Of a stretch of DNA of 64,000 nucleotides, positions 11,130 to 22,794 are shown piece by piece (position 1 is the stretch's first letter; each line of letters begins with the position of its first letter). This DNA is from Limnanthes douglasii subsp. nivea (lineage: Eukaryota; Streptophyta; Magnoliopsida; Brassicales; Limnanthaceae): positions 216,187,046 to 216,251,045 of the forward strand of contig JAUPFV010000002.1 in the NCBI GenBank assembly GCA_036936605.1. The letters are read 5' to 3'. The position numbers and the translations under genes were made by a program. The notes beneath the pieces are model-generated. The model was not told where the DNA came from. It saw nothing but the letters and a program-made list of their open reading frames with translations, and did no database searches.

Positions 11130-14100
11130 CCATAAAAAATTTAAACTCGAATGGTAGAGGTATTGGTAACAAAAATATTATTAGAAAATTGAAATATATC
11201 ACAAATCTGAAGCCATTGACTTCCTGACTATCCAGGAACCAACGATTTCAGATAAAATATTTAATAAAATCTTAGGAGTTCCGGGTTTTCATGAGGGTAT
11301 AATAAAATACGGTTCCTTTGGAAGGAAAATTACTTAGTGGATGTCAGTCGGAATCATAAGAAAATCATCCATTTCAGAATTCATCACATTTACAATAATA
11401 AACAATTTATGTCTATTGTATATATGCCAAACGTAGTAAAATCAATAGAATTCCTCTTTGTGATAAAATAAGAGATATTTCTAACAATCCACTCACGTGG
11501 ATTGTTATGAGATATTTTAATTGTATTACTAAAGCCCATGAGCAATTATTATGCACTTCGTTGTGTTTTAGAAGTATTGATAATTTCAATAACACAATTT
11601 TAGATTGCAATCCTATAGATCCCGGTTTTGTTGGAACTCCCTATACATGGACTAATAAAAGGAAGTACAAAAGATTATATAAAATTATGTTTAATAATCA
11701 AATGAATAACTAATTTTACGACATTTATATCAAGCATTGGGCCAGAACATGTTCTGACCACTACCCTATATCTATAACCATTTCAAATTGTTTAATAAAA
11801 CCTAAAACTTCATTAAATTTCTAAATATGTGGACCCTCCTCCCTCAATTCAACCATATCACTGATGAATCATGCGGGGCTCTCTCAGATGGCCAACCCCT
11901 TTATGTTTTCTCGCAAAAATTAAAAAGGTTAAAAACATAGAATTATCAATCCATTAACTACCTTGAAAATATTTATCAAGTTTCTCAATCTGCTGAGGAT
12001 AAGAGTAACTTATCCAAAGCTAATGAAAATCTTATTCTTCTCTTGGTAAGAAAAGAATCATATTGGGAGCAAAACAACTGTTTGAATTGGATTATAAATA
12101 GGGATAAATACACTACGATGTTTCATCACTATGTTAAAAAATACATAAAAAGAATAGAATTTATGGTATCTTCCATGAAAATACTTATAATGAGGATAAT
12201 AATAAGATTGGTGATTCTGCAATTGAATCTTTAAATATCTCCTTACAAATTCAGGCATGTAAGCAAATTTGAAAATACCCTACATATCATTCCTAAGAAT
12301 GTAACTAAAGGTGAAATTCATTATATCATGGAAATCTCCACTGAAAATGAAATTTACAATAGTGTAATGGGTCTCAAAACTAATAGTGTTGTTGGCTCAT
12401 ATGGGTTCAATACAACCTTTTATTAAAAAATTGGTCTACTTTTCAATATGACATGTGCCTTGCTGTACAAAAATTATTTGTTGGTAAAAATGCCCTTAAA
12501 TGCATATAATTTAATGCTATATGTCGTATCCCTAAAATGAACAACACTAACAAATGGAGAGATTATAGGCCAATTAGCTTGTGTACTATTTTTAATAGAC
12601 TGTTATCCAAAATTGTAAATGATAGGTTAATCAAAATTCTTCTTAAAACCATTTCCCCTGAGCAAGGAGGCTTTGTTCATGGAAGCAATTTTCATGAACA
12701 TATAATTCTTTCTCATGAGGTCATTCATGACATTAGTAAAAAGTTAAGAGGCAATAACATTCTTTTGAAAATTGAGATGGAAAAATCCTTCGATAAAATA
12801 TCTCACATTTTTATTCTAAATGTTCTCAAGGCTTTTGGTTTTAGCAATAACTTTGTAAACCTAATAAATAACAACATCACATCTGTTTTCTTCTCAATTA
12901 TAATAAATGGTGAAGCCAAAGGTTATTTCAAGGGCTTAAATGATATCAGGTAGGGAAACCTACTATCTCCCACCATGTTTATCATCACTGAAGAATACCT
13001 CGTTAGAGGAATAAACCTTCTCTTCAATAACTAACAACAAATGAAGTGTATAACTAGAAGCATCATTAGCAGAAACTGATTGGCATTTGCAAATGGTTTC
13101 GCCATCTATATATATGGCTCCAAAAATAGTATATATAGAATTAACACTTTCTTAGATTACTACCAAAAATTATCTGGTCAGACCTTTAACAAGGATAAAT
13201 CTATCTTAATTCTTCTCAACAAAAATATTTAGGTATTTGTATCCACAACAGTACTAAAGATAACCTATATTCTGATATTGTTAGTAAAGTAAGAACTAAA
13301 ATCTATAATTGGGATAATACTTCCCTCTCATTTGATGGCAGATTGGTCTTGATCCAATCTATCCTTATGACCATACCTTTATACCATACTTAATGCTGCC
13401 ACATTCCTAGTGATGTATTGTACAGAATTAAAATATTAATGAACATATTTTTACGGGGTTCAAATGAAACAAATAAAGCCCTTATTTTTACTAGTTGGTA
13501 TTCCCTCTGTCAGCACTACAAACAAAGGTGGTTTAAATGTCAGGAAAGTTTCTAATTTACAAACCCTCTTTGCTTTCTAAGATTTGGTATAAAGTGTGTG
13601 AAAATAAAACTTATTGGGCCAATTATACGCATTCAATCTATACAAAAAAACTTCGAGCCTCTTCAATGACCCATAATACAAAGGGTTCTAAAACTTGGAG
13701 GAAATTAATCTCCAAAAAAGCATTGCATGATCTTTTATTCATTAGAACATTGGTAAGGGTATTTCTATTTTTTTGGCTTGATAAGTGGTTTGATAACAGA
13801 CCTTTAAAAATTCTCAATGAGATCAATAATGATTGGTGTACTCTTGAGGAAATAAATAATTTATGGCGTAAAAACAACTGGAACATTATGAAACTCAATT
13901 ATTCAATCACTTTATATGATATCAACAAGATTATTAAACTTAAACTTAATAATGATATGGATGATATTACTATTTTTTCCCTTGAGACTTATGGAAATTT
14001 AAATACTAAAGCCACTTGGAACACTATTGGAACCAACTCTTCTACTTCAAAACTGCTTAAAAAAAATTTGGAACTCTATTACCCCCACCAAGTATTCGTT

Positions 14101-14820
14101 CATTCTTAGAATTGTTTTGAAAGGCCAAATCGTAGTGGACATAAAACTTCAAAAGATAAATTTATGCATGGTCTCAAAGTGCCAATTTTTCAATGTAATT
14201 GAGTCAACCAACCACTTGTTTGTCAAATTTGGATTGTGATAACACTTTAAATAAAAACAATTTGCATGGTAATTATAGAACTGATATTAAATTGGGATGT
14301 ATATTTCATTCCAAACATAATAAATTTTATCTTATAAAATGGAAAGCTCTCAACATTAATAGAATTAAAATAAACATGGATGCATAATGTTTATAACATA
14401 ATGAGTCTAGTGGTGCATGAATCATTAGAGATTCTAATGGTAGTGTTAATAAAGCCTTTGGTAGGATTTATGGTATGTAGTCTCCTTTGATTGCTAAGTG
14501 TAGAGCTATGCTTGGTGATTTACTTATATGTAATCAGAATGCTTTCAAGAATATGGACATATAAATTTATTCGTCGTTATTGATTGGAATGCTTGGTAGA
14601 GACAATAACCCACGGTTTCTAAACCCTTTACTGAAATGTTGCAGAACTTTGATATTCTCTACTATGACTATAAAATATCTCTTTAGGATCCAAAACCAAG
14701 CAGCCGACTGACTTGCAATATGGAACCTAAAGTGTAAAATGAAAATGAACTTCAGTAAAGACCAAATCCCTAATCCTCTTTGTGCTATTTTTTTCTGGAA
14801 AGCCTTGAATATGGCTATCT
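11126..14820 (+). pseudogene. LINE copy 1 ORF2 (endonuclease-RT-RNase H polyprotein)
   Basis: The ATG at 11126 opens MTIKNLNSNGRGIGN, like the LINE endonuclease start (K.LSWN.RGLGN). Downstream come GFVGTPYTWTNKRK and CSDHYPISIT (endonuclease), DYRPISLCTIFNRLLSKIV and KSFDKI (12537-12953, reverse transcriptase), a zf-RVT-like region (13537-14109), and an RNase H remnant ending VRIQNQAAD-like near 14700. The RT active-site box normally reading FADD is LAFANGF here, so the catalytic Asp pair is lost. There are at least six stops or frameshifts. A 182-bp stretch present in copy 2 is missing near 14229, removing the last zinc ligand. Confidence 0.8.
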
Positions 14821-14830
14821 AAAAATTGAT

Positions 14831-15884
14831 GATTAGGTCATTATCTTGCTGATTATCTATATGAAAATATACTTGATTGTGAATAAGAACTTATATACTC
14901 TCACAAAGTTTTCAAATGTTTTATGCAGACAAAAACAGATTTTTTGCTTCAAATAACGGAGCTAATCATTTCATATTCAACTTGGGAACTGGTGGAAGTT
15001 TTCATTTATGAAACAACTCCTTCAATCTTTATATATGTATCCTACTAAACGCAAGGTTGTTTAATCTTAATACTTTTTGAATGACTAAATAGCATACTGT
15101 AATCTTTATCCATTAGTTTGTTGCATGCTTTACATATTCCATAAAGAACGACCTTGTGTTTACTGTCATAGTTACCATTTGACTCCTCAAATGGTTTTTC
15201 TCGTATAATGATTGGATTTGGTACTACAAATTGGTTATTATTTGTTGTATAGGTTTACACGTTTGTAAAAAGAATCATATATATATATATATTGTGTAAC
15301 AAAATAATTTTTTAATATTAATTAATCTGAACTATTTTTTAGTTATTACTTCATTTCATATATACATGGGTATATATATGGTTATATATTTAAAAAATAG
15401 GAATTTAAAAATAAAATTATATACATATTTAAACCGTGTACGTGGAAGTATAACTCTAAATATTTATCTATTAAACTTATAATCAAATGGTAAATATTTT
15501 CAAATCTAAAACAAGATATCACAAAACAAATATACCGCATTGAAGACAAAAGTCATAACCCTTTTTCAAAACCCAAACCAAATTTCTTTCAAAACCCAGA
15601 TTTGATATCGTTCATCAAAACTCAGAACCTAGATTTATTGTTCTTCTTCCGAAAATGTAAATATGTTTGCAATCTGTTTTTATTGTTTAAATTAAATCAT
15701 GCTTTCTGTTCATATAAAATTTCCCGGATCAGATCACAAACACAACAAACCCAAGGAAAATATTAATTCTTACTCGATCGAGTTAATAATTCTTGGTGAC
15801 GATTGCTTGCATGGAAAACAACCGATTTTTCTAGCCAGTATAAGGGTCAAAAATATTTCTGGATCAAATTAAATAGGGAAAAAC
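14831..15884. other. Unassigned stretch between LINE copy 1 and the phosphatase pseudogene
   Basis: AT-rich. The B2 counterpart of 14933-15050 reads FFASNGGANHFIFNSGTGG after an acceptor-like TTTTGTGCAG, which could be a decayed exon; I do not recognise it. The rest may be upstream sequence or introns of the phosphatase-derived gene. No promoter is identified. Confidence 0.3.
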
Positions 15885-16462
15885 TTAAGAAATGCTTTAC
15901 TATATGTCTGCATGACTAGGTTCTCTATGATAAATGTCTGCAGTGCGGGATACTGATAGATATTGATTACGACATGTCTTTTGGTTATATTCAAAAGGGG
16001 TTAAAGCTTCGTGATGGATTTGCAGAATCCCTACGGTATGATCATATTGTGGACTTGGTTATGAGAGAAAAGCTGCATTTGGTTCTAGACCTGGATCACA
16101 CTCTTATTCATTGTGTGTCTACTTGTGGTTTGATGTCCGTGATCAAATTACAGTCATTTGTTTTAAATTTTCTTGAGAAGGCAAGTGCAATGTTTGAAAT
16201 GTGCATCTATACCAAAAGCGGTAGTGTCTAATTAGCTACTATCCTTCCTTTGCTCGATCCTCAAGGAACGTATTTTAAAAGCCGAGTTATAGCGCGTGAA
16301 CATACTCCGTGTCATAAGACGTTTGATTTGATTTTGACACGAGCAGAGGTAATTATGGTAGTTGATGATAAGAAAAAGAAGTGGTCAAATTGTCAACCCA
16401 ATCTGATAAAGGCTGCTAGATATGAGTATATTTTTGGGGTTGGACCTATTCATTTGCTCTGA
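15885..16462 (+). pseudogene. FCP1/CPL4-like RNA polymerase II CTD phosphatase pseudogene (B1)
   Basis: The intact family removes phosphate from Ser residues of the RNA polymerase II C-terminal repeat, in the nucleus, using an Asp nucleophile in DxDx(T/V). Here I read a Cys pair (CLQCG) and FGYIQKGLKL, matching the FGYIHKGL lead-in of plant CPL4. Then come LHLVLDLDHTLIHCV (DLDHT active site), FLEKASAMFEMCIYT, LDPQGTYFKSRVIARE and VVDDKKKKW, the last aligned with the family's second acidic motif. A TAA at 16229-16231 splits the domain and another stop lies in the Cys-rich lead-in (CLHD*VLYD). No BRCT domain is seen. Closest by memory to CPL4, but FCP1-like is the safe call. Confidence 0.75.
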
Positions 16463-17049
16463 ATATGTACTACTAACCTTGTGGGTGTTAATTTACCCTT
16501 GGTCAAGTCAAACTCTGATTTGCGTCCATGAGATGGAAATTAGTGGCCGTCTCATGCTTAATATTTTTGAATTGTTGTTGTTGGTGGCTCGAGACAGGGG
16601 GTTGTGGAGACTATCTCTGCAAATGGGTCAAGTTGAATTTATTTGAATCCTCCATTTTGATTCGTTTATTAACCGGAGCTAACAAACCCCAAAAAGATAA
16701 TGGGTTCAAATGCGAGACCTGTACAACAACATCATAAGAAACTTGTCTTTATCAAAATGAATATCTAATATGACTTCGTCAATAGATATTCTAAAAAATG
16801 ACTCATCGTCAATGATTTCATATTATAACTCAAACTTCAAAAATTCAACCTATAAAAGAGAGGTTAACTTATAACTCAACTTAATTATCGTAAAATATCA
16901 TAGTTAAAGCTTAATCTTCTTTTGACATAGATATAAACATAGAATATGCATAATTTTACAATATTTAATAAATATTCTTTGTTTTGCATATATTCAGAGC
17001 TTTAATCTCCTTTGACATAAATATAAACAAAGAATGTACATAATTTTAT
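16463..17049. other. Unassigned DNA downstream of the phosphatase pseudogene
   Basis: Open frames at 16422-16646 and 16528-16737 overlap and match nothing I know. From ~16910 a ~90-bp unit (CTTTGACATAAATATAAACA ... ATAATTTTA) occurs twice, leading into the degenerate array that follows. The B2 counterpart is 49712-50300. Confidence 0.4.
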
Positions 17050-17530
17050 ATGAGGTTATAAGCCAATGTTTGTCATCAAAAGAGAGGGATCATTCAATAC
17101 ACCAAGTGGTCTTCATCCCCATGATAAAAAATGATATACGCCAGACAGTCTCAATCTCTTTGATATAATAGGCTATAATCCAAATTACCTCTATCTCGAG
17201 GACATAAAATCCTATAAGCTAAGTGATTGCTATCTCGTGATTGAAAAGGCTATAAATGATATCCATCTCTACGACGGAAAGGCTTTAGGCAAGTTATTTC
17301 CATGATATGTTCCAAGTAATCTGCATTATAGAACACAAACTCGCCTACACGATAGGAAATGTTATAAAATAAATGATCTTCATATCCATGATATAAAATA
17401 AAATAAGCCAAATAATTTCATCTCTATAACAGAAAGGCTTTAAGCCAAGTTATATCCATGATATGCGCCAAGTGATCTCCATGATATCACGCTAACTGAT
17501 CTCCGTGATAGGAAGGTTGTAAACCGAGCG
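17050..17530. repeat. Degenerate ~45-50-bp repeat array (B1)
   Basis: Recurring words GGCTATAAGCCAA, CCAAGTGATCTCCAT and CCATGATATG appear at irregular 40-60 bp spacing. The units have diverged strongly but share this order. The same array is kept in B2 at 50300-50780. It is not coding and not a CRISPR (plant DNA, no conserved repeat/unique spacer pattern). Confidence 0.65.
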
Positions 17531-17620
17531 ATATCCATATAAATAGTAATGAGGGTCGGCTACAATGATTAAATATAAAATATCGTGTTTTAAACTTGTA
17601 TGCGGTGTCGAAATTGACAA

Positions 17621-17990
17621 GATATGCAAGTAGCCCTATAGAGCCCTGACCTAGAGGTCAAATTAGAGAACTGGTAACAAAACCATACCCAAGCTGGAAA
17701 CATCATTGGAGATGCAAATAATCATATTGTGCCCTGGCGTATGGGTCAAATTACAACGGTTGGCATCCAAAACAACATTGAGGTGAAAACACCATCGAGA
17801 TATGCAAGTAGCCATAATGTGCCCTTGCCCACGGGTCAAATCACAATGTTGGGTACCCAAACCAATCATGAGGTGAGAATATCATCATGATATGCAAGTA
17901 GCCATAATATGTCATGACCTACGGGTCAAATCGCCACATTGGTTAATCATACCAACCCTGAGATGGAGGCACCATCAGAATATGCAATTA
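17621..17990. repeat. ~90-bp minisatellite, four units (B1)
   Basis: Units start at about 17621, 17709, 17797 and 17887, with a partial one at 17977. Each reads GATATGCAAGTAGCC, then TGACC(T/C)ACGGGTCAAAT, then CAACGTTGG-like and CACCATC. Spacing is 88-90 bp. B2 carries the same array at 50870-51240 with the same unit number. Confidence 0.85.
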
Positions 17991-18594
17991 ACAAAACTTA
18001 TCAAATATGTACGTACCCCCATGATGAGAAAAATAATACAACTTTGTTCCCTAAGTAATTATATCGCCATATGTAAATATTTTAGAAGATTATTGTTCAT
18101 TTTTAGAGCATTCCAAATCATTTAGAATAGTGAAATTCGTTTTTAATTCTATTGTGTAAATTATTACTTGTGACTTGAACATAGATATTCTCTTGTGTTG
18201 ATGTCATTTTTATACCTTCTTTAATATGATTGTGATCATATTTAGATTTCTCAATTTTTTCTTTGCATTAATATTTGGACTAATGTTATGATCAGATTTA
18301 GATTCTTCAATCTTATCATTGTCGAAGCGTGGGTATGTGTAGTTTGTTTTAGATAAAAAGGTGTCTTCTCATATATAAGGGCTATTACTGTTTGTGTTTT
18401 TCTAGACTTTAAAAGATGCATAATTTTCATTTATCTGAGTTGATTATTCTTTACTATTACAATATATATTACTCTTTGACTCTACATTTCTATTTGAAAA
18501 AGTGAGTTCAGTCAATTGTAACAAACTTCTCTTTTTTCTTAGGATCTTTATTGTAGTTAATGTCTTTGTGTCCTAGGTGTTTTTATGCGAGTCA

Positions 18595-19640
18595 ATAGAA
18601 TGACACATTATCATAGGCAATATCTTTTCAGTAGCCTTATAAATCCCCAAAACCTATCCATATTGTTTGGGATAAAGATTTAGAGACATCAATTTTGAGC
18701 CAAGATTTATATGAGTTAAAACTTGCTTTATATTTTGAAGGAACACATATTGATAAAGGTATGCCAATAGCCTTGGAAATATGGGTTATGGAGTCCTAAT
18801 TATACATGTATTCAGGGATCTTAGGAAATAATACACATCCCATAGTTAAAGTAGACTCAATTCTTGGATCAAACCTGGATACTATTTTAGTAACCTAAGT
18901 GTAAATTTTCCTATATTTCATACAGTTTATTTCCATAAATTTAGAAATCTTCTAGATTTTCTAATTCTATTAGTGTATGTGAGTAATCCGAGACAAAGAT
19001 GTTAAACGAACCTAAATTGTTTTAATTTTTTTAGAAATATTTTTATTTCATCTATTTTAGGTCCGCCAATGAAGATTTTTGCGACTAATAATAAATTTAG
19101 AAGTAGAAAGTAGAAAGTTCTTATCTTTTTTGTAGAAAATAACAACCTTGAAGTCACCTTTGTTTTGGTATCATACTTTTTGTGAGTGAAGTCATTCCCA
19201 TTGATTCTCGTGACATCAACGTAGGATATTGGTTTGATTGTGTTAGACTTGATTTGACTTTGACAATGAGAATGGAAAAGGTTGTCGAATACTGTATTAT
19301 TTTTTATTTCTTGTCTTTAAATAGATTATGGATAAAGATTAGTCTTCTGATTGTAAGGAAAATGAGGAAATTCGTCGTATTGTGTAACTTTCTCTTGCTC
19401 CAATAGATCTTGATTTTATTTTGAATATGGTTTTCTGGATCTTGGAATTTGATTTAATGAGGCTTCCAAGCCTTCATCAACAAGATATTTTGGTGGTTCA
19501 ACCTCGAGATGAGGTTGTGTATTGATTTCCGTCATAGATTGAGGTTAAGCAAGTTGTGGGCAGAGATTTGGTGTTTTATGGATTTGTATGGAGAAAGAGG
19601 AGAATGAGTTTCTTGGAGAACATATCCATTCTTTCCAATT
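18595..19640 (-). pseudogene. Antisense LINE ORF1 fragment (DUF4283), B1
   Basis: On the minus strand, an ATG at 19535 begins MTEINTQPHLEVEP, followed by a broken frame. Further along come sequences matching the B2 copy: KGDFKVV.FQKK, LV.KIF.GGPKIEEIKIFL, a PVWV-like and IPEYIYN stretch, and the end of DUF4283 (IWIGLGD...GY...IAY). This is the N-terminal ORF1 protein of a different LINE from copies 1-3 and lies opposite in orientation. No zinc knuckle or ORF2 follows; the region passes into unassigned DNA. Many stops make it inactive. Confidence 0.6.
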
Positions 19641-19783
19641 ATGTTTGATTTTAAAATTTGATATATTTCATAAAATTTAATTTAATATTTTTAATTAATG
19701 AAATAATAGTTAAAAATAATTAGATAACTTATATAAGTATATATATATTTTTATTAAAATACCACTATAATTTTGAAAATAAG

Positions 19784-20026
19784 ATGGGGAATTATTTAGT
19801 TCGAGTAAGTGATTTTAGTTTTGAAAAATCCTATGTTATTACTAATTTACTAAAAACTATATATCATCAATGTTACACAGTGTTACTACTTGTTGTCTTT
19901 TCTTTCCTTCGTAAGTGTGATTATATATTATGTCACACAAATCAAACATCTTTGTCATCAACTTTTCTTCAAGCATATAATGGATCATCTCATGATATGT
20001 TTAACCTTATTTCAGGAGTTAGATAG
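19784..20026 (+). other. 80-codon ORF kept open in both B copies, unidentified (B1)
   Basis: The ORF starts MGNYLVRVSDFSFEKSYV, has a hydrophobic stretch (VLLLVVFSFL) that could be a membrane segment, and is open for 80 codons here and in B2 (52990-53232). About ten residues differ between copies, a high share of the base differences, which argues against protein-level selection. It may be a conserved remnant of an exon. I recognise no family. Confidence 0.2.
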
Positions 20027-20084
20027 ATATTATTCATGAAGTTTCCAGTTTTGAAATAAAACGTTAGAAAAGAAAACTTGGCTA

Positions 20085-20640
20085 TCTATAACAAATTCAA
20101 TGCAACCCAAGTTTATTTGCCTAAGTACACATATGTGAACATTTAAGAAAAGTTACAAATATTATGATGTAGAACCAAGACAAATATCACTAGTGTCTTC
20201 CAACTAAAACTTATATCATCTGCAACCTAGGCTTAAATTATCAAAACTATATTATATAAGAACATCAACCTAACAAAGCTTGATCCTCCTAAACTAGAGT
20301 AGAATAAATTGGGTTCAAATTTGTAACTATTAAATTCAACGAAGACCCAATTTACAATGAGAGAAATGTCTTCAAAGATATTAAGTACACAAATAAATAT
20401 TGAATGAACCCTTTAAATGCAACTATTTGCATAAAAACGATTTGCAGAGCTAAACACTTGTTTGTCGTGCATCTGAATTCACTTGTAAAATTTGTTGTTT
20501 GAGATATTTAATCGATAAAGATTTTAACATTTCTCGTAAATTTGTTTTTTTTGAAGTATCTAATCGGTAATGACTTTAACATTTGTTATGATTTTAGATT
20601 TGAATTTTGATTTATAAAAAACTATAAATCAAGTTTGGAA
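20085..20640. repeat. Dispersed repeat C, copy 1a
   Basis: It contains AATTCAATGCAACCCAAG, CCTAAGTACACATATGTG, GACAAATATCA, AACTAGAGTAGAATAAATT and a TTTAATCGATAA box. It recurs at 22795-23247, at 53285-53830, and more diverged at 33430-33650. It has no open frame of note. It may be a piece of a longer non-autonomous element; its ends are not clear. Confidence 0.7.
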
Positions 20641-20899
20641 TAATTAAAAAAAGACACAAAAAAGGTTACAGAGGAAAGGAAACAAACATAAAACAATAAA
20701 AACATAATATCCAAAAATAACAATTTAATAAATATTAATAAATAAATTTAATATTTAATTGGTCAAAAACTTTAACCACCAATTCATTTATAATGTAAAT
20801 TAGCAAAAACATCTTATTAGTCGTTATTTCTCCTTTCAAACCAGAACATATTTGATAAGCTTATAAGATTTTGGCTTATTCAAATAATGTGTTAGAATA

Positions 20900-22705
20900 T
20901 TGCAGTTACGAGTTCAACGTGTTCTGCGAAGATAAGGGAATAATGTCCCATCACACTTGTTCTAGAATACCACAACTTAATGGGGCTGCAGAAACAATAA
21001 ACCAGATACTTTGTGATAAGGAATGAAGCATGCTCCCGCATTCCGGTGTGAGAAGGATTTTTGGGTTGAAGCTATCAATACAGCGTGTTAATTTGTGAAT
21101 CGGTCTCCATCAACAGCTATTGATTGTAAACTTCATTTTGAGATTTGGTCTGGATCGTCGACTGATTACGAGTTTGCTTCGATCAAAATTCAGAAGGAAG
21201 TAGGAAAAATGGTCGAATCAGGATCGGTTTTGAGTACGCGGGTGGAGCTTGAAGTAGAATCAGTTCCTAGTAGGTCCAATAATTCCAGTGGTTCTGAGGT
21301 GGATCCAGAATCATGAGGTGAAGCGTTAGCATCAGATGATAGTGACAATGATGCCTCTGAACCACAACAACCTTATAGCATAGTATTGGACATAGAAAAA
21401 GGAGATATTAGACTTCCAAAAAGATATGCAAATCTAGTTGCATATGCTCTATCAGTTGGAGAATAAGTTGAGATGCATGAACCTAGTAGCTACAGAGAAG
21501 CTATAGCGATTTCAGAGGAAGATCGATGGATTGGTGCTAATGGGAAGATATTAAATCTCTTCATAAGAATCAAAAATGGAATCTTATTGACTTTCCCAAA
21601 GGACAGAAGGTAGTAGGCAGTAAATGGGTGTTCAACAAAAAGGAAGGTAATCCAGAGGTTGACGCATCTCAACTAAGGGTTTTACTTAAAAGAAAGGAAT
21701 GGACTTTAATGAAGTGCTATATCCACTGGTTAAGCATAGTTAGATTTGAGTTTTATTAGCCATGGTAGTGTTGCAAGATTTAGAGCTTGAGAAGTTGGAT
21801 GTGAAGAGTGTGTTTCTACATGGTGAATTGGAGGAGCGAATCTACATGAGACAACCAGAGGGATTTATCAAACTTCATATGGAGGATAAGGTTTATCTGC
21901 TGAAAAATTAACTGTATGGTTTGAAACAATCACCTAGGAAATGGTACACATGTTTTGATACATTCATGGTGTCAAAAGGGTTCATGAGGAGTCTATATGA
22001 CAGTTCTGTGTATCATCAAAATATGTCAGATGATTCTTATGTTTACTTGCTGTATGTGGATGATATGCTTATTACTGCTTGTAGTATGTCACATATTGTG
22101 CAGATAAATAAGGAACTTAGTACTGATTTTGAGATAAAGAATATGGGTAGAGCAAAGAAAATTCTTGGTATAGAGATTATTAGGAACATAAGTGTAGGAT
22201 TGTTACACTTGTCTCAACGAAGCTATATTGAGAAAGTACTACAACAAGTCAACATGTTTGATGCTAAGGTAGTTAGCATCCCGTTTTCTACTCATTTCAA
22301 GTTGTCTGCAACAGGAGCGGCCAATGATGATGCTGAGTTGGAACAAATGTCAAAGGTTTCGTATTCAAGTGCAGTTGGTCATATCATGTATGCTACGGTA
22401 TGCACACGTCTTGATATTTCACATGCGGTTAGTGTAGTTAGCATGTACATGGGATGTCATGGGAAATAACATTAGCAGGCAGTGAAAAGGATACTTTGGT
22501 ATCTTAATAATACTGCAAACATTGGCTTAACTTTTAACAAGACCGATATTAGTGGATCTTTGAATGATGTTGCAGGATCAGTGTTTGGTTTTGTTGATTA
22601 TGATTTTGCAAGCGATATAGATAAAATGAGATCTCAGACATGATGTGTATTTACTTTAGCTGGGAGTGCTATCAGTTGGAAAGTATAGTTGCAAACTACT
22701 GTAGT
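20900..22705 (+). pseudogene. Copia retrotransposon remnant: integrase, RT, RNase H start (B1)
   Basis: In order: the integrase end (FCEDKGIMSHHT, PQLNGAAETINQ, NRSPSTAIDCKL); a linker rich in Ser and acidic residues; then RT from LYGLKQSPRKWYTCFDTFM. A 182-codon frame (21921-22469) has the RT catalytic motif YVDD at residues 45-48 and GRIMY-like VGHIMYATVCTRLDIS. A stop lies directly before LYGLKQ. About 175 bp at the end of the integrase, present in B2, are deleted near 21171. The sequence breaks off at 22705 inside RNase H. No LTR, gag or protease is seen. Confidence 0.85.
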
Positions 22706-22794
22706 TTAAATCCTATGTCCTTTATCAGTGTTATATTTTATTTGTGTTTTGTTCTTGAGACATTCGTGATAAATTGCATATTGATTTCTAACAT

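Larger units (their letters stand above)
9445..14830 (+). mobile_element. LINE copy 1 (non-LTR retrotransposon, near full length, decayed)
   Basis: It begins GGGATCTAGGGTTTCACC, the same 5' start as the copies at 42650 and 38209, so this looks like a true 5' end. Order: ~600-bp 5' leader, ORF1 with DUF4283 and a zinc-knuckle remnant, ORF2 with endonuclease, reverse transcriptase, zf-RVT-like and RNase H regions. The right limit is set by the RNase H stop near 14821; I could not find a poly(A) tail or target duplication. Many stops and indels make it inactive. It abuts the gag in both B copies, so it was in place before B was duplicated. Confidence 0.85.
8986..22705. repeat. Segmental duplication B, copy 1 (B1)
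   Basis: B1 is collinear with 42183-~56075. In a ~180-bp sample (20085 onward against 53285 onward) I count about ten differences. B1 begins abruptly inside a Ty3 gag, where B2 continues leftward to the gag start, primer site and LTR. It ends inside the Copia RNase H region, where B2 continues to the end of that domain. B1 is therefore truncated at both ends relative to B2. It sits directly between A1 and a C-repeat/A2 junction. Confidence 0.9.

Noticed and set aside
17050..17990. CRISPR-like array
   Set aside because: The units are diverged direct minisatellites without constant-length spacers, in plant nuclear DNA with no Cas genes.
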